Origin: Lachnospiraceae bacterium
Lineage (GTDB): Bacteria > Bacillota > Clostridia > Lachnospirales > Lachnospiraceae
Assembly: GCA_021770245.1 (NCBI GenBank)
Contig: JAETRI010000030.1
Span: 1-40,427, forward strand
Length of the DNA: 40,427 nucleotides
Direction of reading: 5' to 3'
The notes below the pieces were generated by a model. That model was not told the DNA's origin. It was given only the letters and a program-made list of their open reading frames with translations, and searched no databases. Within the stretch, counting starts at the first letter, position 1; each line of letters begins with the position of its first letter. The translations under genes and the position numbers were made by a program. This document shows positions 35,262-40,427 of the stretch, piece after piece.

Positions 35262-36047
35262 TTGGAAGTAAGATTTCATTATCTCAGGCCGGACGAATGG
35301 AGAACGAGAAGGGAGGCCTGTCCGGTCGCATATATCCCTTTGGGGACGTTGGAATGGCACGGTCTGCATAACCCTATGGGAGCGGACGGACTGCAGGCGG
35401 AAGAATTGGCGCTGCGGTGTGCGGCAGCGGGAGGAGTGGCCTTCCCGACGGTTTATTACGGGGAAAGCAGGGTGAATTCCCTGCTGGAAACGGATCCGAA
35501 GTACCGGGAAGGAATCGCCCGGCGGCTGGGGATCGATAAGGCGCTGTTTGATGAAGCCCGGTTTCCCTATTCCGGCATGGAACAGATCAATCATTATCAG
35601 CAGCATTTGGTTCACATCATGACGGAGGCGGCCTCCTATGGTTTTGAATTGGCAGTCTTTATCGTGGGCCACTATCCGCTGATCGAGCATGCGAGAAGTG
35701 CGGTCCTTTCCTATAACCAATGGGCATACGACAAGAAATGGAAGCGGATCGCCGGCATGGCCGTGGCCGATTTTCAGATGCTTGGGGGAAAGTATGAACC
35801 GGCGGGAGACCACGCGGGCGGTTGGGAAACCTCCCATCTTCTTGCATCCCATCCACGGACCGTAGATCTGTCCCTGGCCGCAGAGGAGATGGAATACGGC
35901 GTCATGTCAAAGCGCAGGCCCGGAGAATCCACGGCCGCATTCGGGGAAGAGATTTATGCGGCAGCGGTGGATGAAATCCTGAAAAGGGTGGAGGACTGGA
36001 AGAGCAGTCCGGAGAAATATATGTGCCATGGGATGCGTCTGGATTAG
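35262..36047 (+). CDS. creatininase-family amidohydrolase
   Basis: A 261-residue metal hydrolase. PLGTLEWHGLHNPMGADGLQAE carries the family's metal ligands (E, H and D), with FIVGHYPLIEHAR and DHAGGWETSHLLA further on. The family includes creatininase, MftE and hydrolases opening cyclic polyol or lactone rings. As the last gene of a sugar-transporter set, the inferred job is opening a ring or amide in the imported compound; true creatininase activity is unlikely. The TTG at 35262 is best placed relative to AAAGGAG; an in-frame ATG at 35229 lies in the stem-loop. Confidence 0.83.
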   Translation: MEVRFHYLRPDEWRTRREACPVAYIPLGTLEWHGLHNPMGADGLQAEELALRCAAAGGVAFPTVYYGESRVNSLLETDPKYREGIARRLGIDKALFDEARFPYSGMEQINHYQQHLVHIMTEAASYGFELAVFIVGHYPLIEHARSAVLSYNQWAYDKKWKRIAGMAVADFQMLGGKYEPAGDHAGGWETSHLLASHPRTVDLSLAAEEMEYGVMSKRRPGESTAAFGEEIYAAAVDEILKRVEDWKSSPEKYMCHGMRLD

Positions 36048-36057
36048 GGAAGGGGCA

Positions 36058-36091
36058 GGTTGGAAAATGGCTGTTTGGCCATTTTTCAACC
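36058..36091. terminator. bidirectional terminator hairpin
   Basis: Fourteen-base arms (36058-36071 and 36078-36091) with one G:T pair. The sequence GGTTG(A/G)AAA is shared with the hairpins at 7910 and 17068. The antiporter stop codon lies inside the right arm. Confidence 0.65.
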
Positions 36092-37318
36092 CGGGATTTC
36101 TCCGGCGGCATGCAGCGCTTTTTTGGTGAGGGTCGGCCCCGTTAACTCATAGATCAACACGGAGAAAAGAATCACGTTGCGTACCAGACTGCCGTCGGAA
36201 AGAGAAGCGGCCGTGAGGGTCATGCCGAGGGCAACGCCTGCCTGGGGCAGGAGCGTGATTCCGAGGTATTTCCGGATCTTTTCTTCACAGCCGGTAATCG
36301 CGCAGCTTCCATAGGCGCCGAAAATCTTTCCTGCCGAGCGGGACAGGATAAACAATGCGCCGATCAGGAGGACGGCGGGATTGCTGAGGATCTGCAGATC
36401 CAGCGCGGCGCCGGAGAGGACAAAGAACAGGATGGACAGAGGGGTGGTCCACCGGTCAAGCCGCTCCATAAGCGCTTCGGAGGTCTCGCAGATGTTACAG
36501 AAAACAGTGCCTGTCATCATACATACGAGGAGAAGGGAGAAGCTGCAGTGTACGGGCCCCACATCGAATTCCGCCTTGGACAGGCCGACGGTCAACAGCA
36601 CAAAGGCCACGGAAACGGAGATACGGTTTGCCCGGGAATGGAAATACCGCTCGCTCCAATTCAACAGAAACCCGGTGAAGGTTCCGAGAAGGATAGAGAG
36701 AAGGATCTCCAAAACCGGTTCCACAACCACGGTAATGACGTTGATACCGCCCTGCTCCATGGCGCTGGCGATACCGAAGGACGCGGCAAAGAGAACCAGT
36801 CCCACTGCGTCGTCGATGGCAACCACCATCAGCAAGAGCCGCGTGAGAGGGCCGTTTGCCTGATACTGCCGGACTACCATCAGTGTTGCGGCAGGAGCGG
36901 TTGCGGCGGCAATGGCGCCCAGTGTGATGGCGGAGGGGATGGAAAGGGCAGAAGGAAAACACAGATGAAAAACGATCAGGACGACATCCACCACAAAAGT
37001 GGTGATAACGGCCTGAAGAATACCGACGGTAATCGCCTGTTTTCCCATACTTTTCAGATCCTTGAGACGAAATTCGTTACCAATGGTAAAAGCGATAAAG
37101 CCGAGTGCCGCGTCGGAGATGATTCCCAGAGAACTGATTTCCTCCATGCTGTGAAAGCCGATTCCCGCGAGCTTAAGACGGCCCAGACAATAGGGGCCGA
37201 GAAGCAGGCCGGTGATCAGATAAGCCGTAACGGCGGGAAGTCCGATCTTCTTGGCAATCCGTGACATGAGGAGCCCGCCGATCAGGGCAAGAGAAATACA
37301 AAGAAGAAGATTCTGCAT
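36086..37318 (-). CDS. cation:proton antiporter (CPA2 / Kef-type)
   Basis: A 410-residue membrane protein with about twelve segments, exchanging Na+ or K+ for protons. It begins MQNLLLCISLALIGGLLMSRIAKKIGLPAVTAYLITGLLLGPYCLG, the GLP-x-x-x-AYLxxGxLLGP motif of CPA2. A membrane acidic pair is seen at AIDDAVGLVLF. There is no C-terminal TrkA/RCK domain, unlike KefB/C. AGGAAAGGTGG precedes the ATG. It is transcribed towards the creatininase gene. Ion specificity is not visible. Confidence 0.9.
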   Translation of the reverse strand: MQNLLLCISLALIGGLLMSRIAKKIGLPAVTAYLITGLLLGPYCLGRLKLAGIGFHSMEEISSLGIISDAALGFIAFTIGNEFRLKDLKSMGKQAITVGILQAVITTFVVDVVLIVFHLCFPSALSIPSAITLGAIAAATAPAATLMVVRQYQANGPLTRLLLMVVAIDDAVGLVLFAASFGIASAMEQGGINVITVVVEPVLEILLSILLGTFTGFLLNWSERYFHSRANRISVSVAFVLLTVGLSKAEFDVGPVHCSFSLLLVCMMTGTVFCNICETSEALMERLDRWTTPLSILFFVLSGAALDLQILSNPAVLLIGALFILSRSAGKIFGAYGSCAITGCEEKIRKYLGITLLPQAGVALGMTLTAASLSDGSLVRNVILFSVLIYELTGPTLTKKALHAAGEIPG

Positions 37319-37631
37319 GGTAATTCCACCTTTCCTGTGGCTGTTTAGGATCGGAATTACCGGACTTGTTTATGGAGAGGGTTTCCGGTCTTTTGCAGTC
37401 TGATAAATGAACTTATTTTTACCATTAAGATATCACTTTTTGATGGAAAATCAAGTAGAAAAGTGAACAAGAAATTTTGAATTTCCGGGTCTGAATGTGC
37501 ACTTTGCACGCCTGAGAACATAAAAACACCAATTATCGCACAAGAAACAGGCCATTAGGCCTGTTTCTCATGCTAATTCCCATCTGCCCGCCTCGGCGGG
37601 CATTCAAATCAGGATCGTGAAATCGGAGATT
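37319..37631. other. 313-base intergenic region with mixed hairpins
   Basis: No gene is seen. From the antiporter side it holds an AT-rich stretch (37395-37460) likely to contain the antiporter promoter, though no strong boxes are seen; a plus-strand stem-loop GTGCA/TGCAC (37497-37509) like the leader units but with no gene after it; the hairpin AGAAACAGGCC/GGCCTGTTTCT (37543-37568); and a minus-strand leader-type unit (37581-37631) placed after the exporter stop. Confidence 0.65.
37543..37568 (-). terminator. terminator of ABC exporter
   Basis: Perfect 11-bp stem around ATTA; on the minus strand the 3' arm ends TTTCT and TTGTG follows. It shares its stem core with the terminator at 12333-12370. 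Confidence 0.65.
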
Positions 37632-37644
37632 TCATGCTAATTCC
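37568..37644 (-). repeat. leader-type unit inserted after exporter stop with 13-base direct repeats
   Basis: TCATGCTAATTCC occurs at 37568-37580 and 37632-37644. The second copy is the end of the exporter gene including its TGA. Between them, on the minus strand, lie a TGAAATC/GATTTCA hairpin, CTGATTTGAATG, a CCCGCC/GGCGGG stem-loop and CAGATG. Removing one repeat and the insert would place the stop codon directly on the terminator. Confidence 0.7.
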
Positions 37645-39374
37645 GGCGAAGACTGATAGAGCCTGGCGTATACGCCTCCCAGCGCCATGAGCTGGCTGTG
37701 GGTGCCCTGTTCACAGATGCCGTTTTGATCCAGCACCAGGATCCGCCCGGCGTTTCTCACGGTGGAGAGCCGGTGGGCAATCACCAGGGTGGTGCGGTGT
37801 CTGGCCAGCCGCTCCAGGGACTGCCAGACAAGCCTTTCGTTGACCACATCCAGAGAACTCGTGGCCTCGTCCAGAATCAGGATGGGCGGATTCTTCAAAA
37901 AGGCCCGGGCTATGGAAATCCGCTGCTGCTGCCCTCCGGACAGCTTTACGCCGCGGGGCCCGATGAAGGTGTCGTATCCCTGGGGAAGGCTTTGGATGAA
38001 GTCATGGGCTCCGGCCTGCCTGGCGGCTTCCCGGATTTCTTCTTCGGCAGCCTGGGGCCGTCCATAGCTGATATTCTCTGCCACCGTACCGGTAAAAAGA
38101 TACACATCCTGCTGTACCACGCCTATGCTGCGCCTCAGGGTGCGCAGAGAGATTTCCTCCACAGGTATGCCGTCCAGAAGCACCTGCCCTTCCTGGGGCT
38201 GATAAAACCGGGGAATCAGGGAACACAGGGTCGTTTTTCCCACCCCGGAAGCTCCTACCAGGGCCACATATTCCCCGGGATCGATGGTTAAATGAATGTG
38301 CTGCAGCACAGGTTCGTTATCATAACGAAAGCTGACGTCGCGAAATTCGATCCGTCCCCGGATGTCGGCCGGTTCCGCCGCATTTGGGCTGTCCTGGATT
38401 TGGGGCGCGGTTTCCATCAGTTCCAGATAGCGCCGGAAGCTGGTGCGGCCCTCCTGTAAAAGCCGGCTGGTATTGACCAGGCTCTGGACGGGCCCGGTAA
38501 AGGAACCCACATAGAGCAGGAACACCAGCAGATCGGGCAGCGCCATGGAGCCGTTCAGGATCGCCAGACCGCCAAAGACCACGATCAGGATCGGAAGCAG
38601 GGCAGAGAAGGTGTCCATGCCGCAGTAGAGCTGTGCCTCTCCCCGATAACTCAGGCGGCGGCTTTCCAGAAAACGTTCGTTGCACCGGCGGAATTTTTCC
38701 TCCTCCATCTCTTCGTTGGCAAAGGACTGCACCACCCGGATGCCTGCCAGAGTATCTTCCGCCTGGGCGTTGATCTCCTCCATACGCTGCCGTCCCTCCA
38801 GAAGGGCGGTGGCCATTTTTTTATTAAAATGCAGGGTATAGAGGGTCATAAAGGGCAGAGCCGTCAGAATGACCAGGGCGGTCTGCCAGTGGATGGAAAG
38901 CAGGATGATGGTAGCGCCGACGATTTTTACGACGTTGATCACCAGATCCTCCGGTACATGGTGGAAAAATTCCGCCAAGGATAAGGAGTCGCCTACCAGG
39001 CGGGACATCAGGCCGCCTACGGTGTGTTCGTCATAGTAATCAAAGGAAAGTCTTTCGCAGTGACAGAACATTTCATCGCGCATATCCCGTTCCATCATAG
39101 CCCCCATATAGTGGCCCTGATAATCCAGGAAATAGGCGCAGGCAGCCTGTATGGCCGCCAGGACCGCCAGCGCTGCTCCGGCGAGAAAAAGGCGCCGCAG
39201 GTCGGCCGTCCCCTCCCCCAGAAGAGAGCCTGCCATATATCGTACGCCCAAAGGAAGGATCAGGGTGATGCCCGAAATCGCCAGGGCGCAGGCCAGATCC
39301 GTCCAGAAGAGCCCTGCATAGGGCTTGTAAAAGGAGATAAATAGCTTCAAATTCTGTTTTCTTGTTCGATTCAA
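37632..39374 (-). CDS. ABC exporter, fused membrane and ATPase domains
   Basis: A 580-residue half-transporter working as a homodimer or heterodimer. Six membrane segments fill residues 1-320; the ATPase domain has Walker A GASGVGKTT (about 370), Q-loop, signature LSGGQQQRISIARAF, Walker B ILILDEATSSLD and H-loop IAHR. It probably exports a lipid, drug or peptide; no partner half is adjacent. It starts at a TTG (39374) with GGAGG nine bases upstream. That ribosome site can be masked by an upstream segment (39382-39434). The last codons coincide with a 13-base direct repeat. Confidence 0.93.
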   Translation of the reverse strand: MNRTRKQNLKLFISFYKPYAGLFWTDLACALAISGITLILPLGVRYMAGSLLGEGTADLRRLFLAGAALAVLAAIQAACAYFLDYQGHYMGAMMERDMRDEMFCHCERLSFDYYDEHTVGGLMSRLVGDSLSLAEFFHHVPEDLVINVVKIVGATIILLSIHWQTALVILTALPFMTLYTLHFNKKMATALLEGRQRMEEINAQAEDTLAGIRVVQSFANEEMEEEKFRRCNERFLESRRLSYRGEAQLYCGMDTFSALLPILIVVFGGLAILNGSMALPDLLVFLLYVGSFTGPVQSLVNTSRLLQEGRTSFRRYLELMETAPQIQDSPNAAEPADIRGRIEFRDVSFRYDNEPVLQHIHLTIDPGEYVALVGASGVGKTTLCSLIPRFYQPQEGQVLLDGIPVEEISLRTLRRSIGVVQQDVYLFTGTVAENISYGRPQAAEEEIREAARQAGAHDFIQSLPQGYDTFIGPRGVKLSGGQQQRISIARAFLKNPPILILDEATSSLDVVNERLVWQSLERLARHRTTLVIAHRLSTVRNAGRILVLDQNGICEQGTHSQLMALGGVYARLYQSSPELA

Positions 39375-39381
39375 AATGCGA

Positions 39382-39434
39382 TTCCTCCGTGGGCTGGGAG
39401 GAAAGATTCATCTTCAGAGGTATTCTTTCCTCCC
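39382..39434 (-). promoter_or_regulatory. possible two-state RNA switch in exporter leader
   Basis: On the minus strand three segments follow one another: GGGAGGAAAGA (39434-39424), TCTTTCCTCCC (39406-39396) and GGAGGAA (39388-39382, the ribosome site). The middle segment can pair with the first (11 bp, perfect) or with the third (7 bp, perfect), but not both. The first pairing leaves the ribosome site free, the second hides it. Confidence 0.55.
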
Positions 39435-39575
39435 GTTTTCAGGTCTGCGTTCAATTGTATATTTTCTCATATTTTACCAGTCCTTTCTGATCGTCGTCCG
39501 CTTATAGCGGGGTAAAGATGGATAAGTTGAAAAGAGTATACCATGGGGTGGGGACGATGTAAAGACAGAGGCGCC

Positions 39576-39625
39576 CGGGACAAACGCATAAACGGCACTG
39601 AGCCCGTCTGCCGGGCCTTGTGCCA
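39576..39625. repeat. half copy of the long-stem palindromic element, copy 4
   Basis: GGGACAAACGCATAAACGGC (39577-39596) matches the outer arm of the family, but the right arm is replaced: only a short hairpin GGCAC(N3)GCCCG with CGGGC(N3)GTGCC remains. It lies between the exporter and the recombinase gene. Confidence 0.65.
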
Positions 39626-39640
39626 AAAGGCAAAAAACAC

Positions 39641-39669
39641 TCTTTTTTGCGTGTCTTCTTTAATATAAT
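39641..39669 (+). promoter_or_regulatory. promoter of recombinase gene
   Basis: TATAAT at 39664-39669 with only a weak T-rich -35 at 39641-39646 (17-base spacer). A GCAAAAAA/TTTTTTGC hairpin (39630-39650) overlaps the -35 region. GGGAGG precedes the ATG at 39698. Confidence 0.45.
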
Positions 39670-39697
39670 AGAAAAAAAACAAATGAGGGAGGACAAT

Positions 39698-40303
39698 ATG
39701 GAGAACCAATACGCGTATGTTCGTGTGAGCACCAGGGAGCAGAATGAGGACAGGCAGAGGCTTGCGATGCAGGAACTTGGGATTCCGAAACAGAGGATTT
39801 ATACGGATAAACAATCGGGGAAAGATTTTAACCGGCCAATGTACAGAAAGCTGCTGAAGCGGCTGCAGGCCGGCGATCTGCTTTATATAAAGAGCATTGA
39901 CCGATTGGGACGCAATTATGAAGAAATTTTGGAGCAGTGGAGATATTTGACTAAGGAAAAGAGAGTGGATATCTGTATTTTGGATATGCCGATTTTGGAT
40001 ACACGGCGAAACGGCGACTTGATCGGAGTGTTTATCGGGGACGTGGTGCTGCAGGTGTTATCTTTTGTAGCAGAAAATGAACGCAAAAATATACGAGAGC
40101 GTCAGCGGGAAGGAATCGCCGCAGCCAGGCTGCGGGGCGTAAACTTTGGCCGGCCTGAAAAACCCTTGCCGGAGAATTTTGAAACGGCGTACCGGGATTG
40201 GCAGGAAAAGCGGATTACAGGCACAGAGGCGGCGAGGTCTTGCGGAATGGCAAAATCAACGTTTTATAATCGGGCGAATAAGGTGCGGGCTAAGCAGGTA
40301 TGA
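39698..40303 (+). CDS. serine recombinase (resolvase/invertase family)
   Basis: A 201-residue site-specific recombinase. The catalytic serine is S11 in VRVSTREQ; conserved arginines occur in the RLGRNYEEI segment and ENERKNIRERQREGI. A short helix-turn-helix (RITGTEAARSCGMAKSTFYNRANKV) forms the C-terminus. The length is normal for Hin/Tn3-resolvase types, which act on short crossover sites. No transposase is adjacent in the window and I could not identify a crossover site. It looks AT-richer than most neighbours and has no stem-loop leader, consistent with transfer; mobile genes may continue beyond the window. Confidence 0.93.
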   Translation: MENQYAYVRVSTREQNEDRQRLAMQELGIPKQRIYTDKQSGKDFNRPMYRKLLKRLQAGDLLYIKSIDRLGRNYEEILEQWRYLTKEKRVDICILDMPILDTRRNGDLIGVFIGDVVLQVLSFVAENERKNIRERQREGIAAARLRGVNFGRPEKPLPENFETAYRDWQEKRITGTEAARSCGMAKSTFYNRANKVRAKQV

Positions 40304-40427
40304 CAAGAAGGGCGGAAAACAGTACGAAAAACAGAGAAGGATATGGAGTATAGAGAATTGAAAAGAAATCAGATGATAGGAAACGAACTTTGGGATGAAA
40401 TCTAAAAAAGTGTACATTTTGGGAATG
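40304..40427. other. window end, no feature recognised
   Basis: 124 bases of AT-rich sequence after the recombinase stop. I see no gene, terminator or clear promoter before the window ends. Confidence 0.6.

Noticed and set aside
39073-39411. A 112-residue leader gene overlapping the exporter start
   Set aside because: Its ATG is about 13 bases beyond any usable ribosome-site distance, it overlaps the exporter frame for nearly its full length and shows no domain; only its position in the proposed switch is noted.
39698-40303. Recombinase as the mover of the palindromic elements
   Set aside because: Hin/Tn3-type serine recombinases act at short crossover sites and are not expected to leave 8-bp target duplications, and the neighbouring copy is only a half element; proximity alone is not evidence.

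Overview
The window looks like chromosome of a spore-forming, Gram-positive gut-type clostridium, most likely Lachnospiraceae. The reasons are strong GGAGG ribosome sites, a forespore gene (spoVAC) with a sigma-G-like promoter, a PPi-type phosphofructokinase, the glgC-glgD pair, YesM/YesN-type two-component genes and LacI-controlled lipoprotein ABC transporters. The genus cannot be fixed from sequence alone. Most genes are GC-rich. The GNAT, Fic and recombinase genes look more AT-rich and lack the hairpin-plus-ribosome-site leader seen in front of many other genes, which may mark them as acquired.

Layout. (1) 1-2310: PPi-phosphofructokinase with its own promoter and terminator, then a GNAT acetyltransferase. 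(2) 2331-12370: storage-glucan block: LacI regulator, glycogen phosphorylase, 4-alpha-glucanotransferase, then glgC-glgD and a GH13 oligo-1,6-glucosidase. Together they build ADP-glucose, shorten glucans to glucose-1-phosphate, disproportionate short malto-oligosaccharides and split isomalto-type ends. Glycogen synthase and branching enzyme are not here. (3) 12387-15782: an orphan eutH permease (minus), spoVAC, and a self-contained Fic AMPylase-type gene. (4) 15809-27692: an esterase (minus) divergent from a five-gene dipeptide/oligosaccharide ABC transporter, followed by an MFS exporter, a LacI regulator, a beta-lactamase-fold hydrolase and a WYL regulator. (5) 27773-36091: a zinc-ribbon protein, then histidine kinase and AraC-type response regulator, a CUT1 sugar ABC transporter lacking its ATPase, and a creatininase-family enzyme. 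(6) 36086-40427: a Na+/H+ or K+/H+ antiporter and an ABC exporter (both minus), then a serine recombinase.

The most unusual content is between the genes. Three kinds of dispersed palindrome recur. First, a long-stem element (arms of 24 to 49 bp, outer core ACAAACGCA) is present in three full copies and one half copy; the 149-bp copy is exactly bracketed by the 8-bp direct repeat CTTTTCGG, as expected of a small non-autonomous mobile element. Second, a short GC-rich stem-loop followed within a few bases by the Shine-Dalgarno sequence sits directly before about ten start codons, sometimes in tandem (two before glgC, three before the esterase). At several sites the sequence next to it is duplicated directly and also present as an inverted copy. 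Third, a GAAACAGGCC/GGCCTGTTTC hairpin serves as a terminator at two loci. The minus-strand leader of the ABC exporter also holds three segments that can pair in two exclusive ways, one of which would mask the ribosome site.

All functional calls come from reading motifs and gene order; no database search was possible. Start codons were chosen by ribosome-site spacing and family N-termini and are stated per gene.
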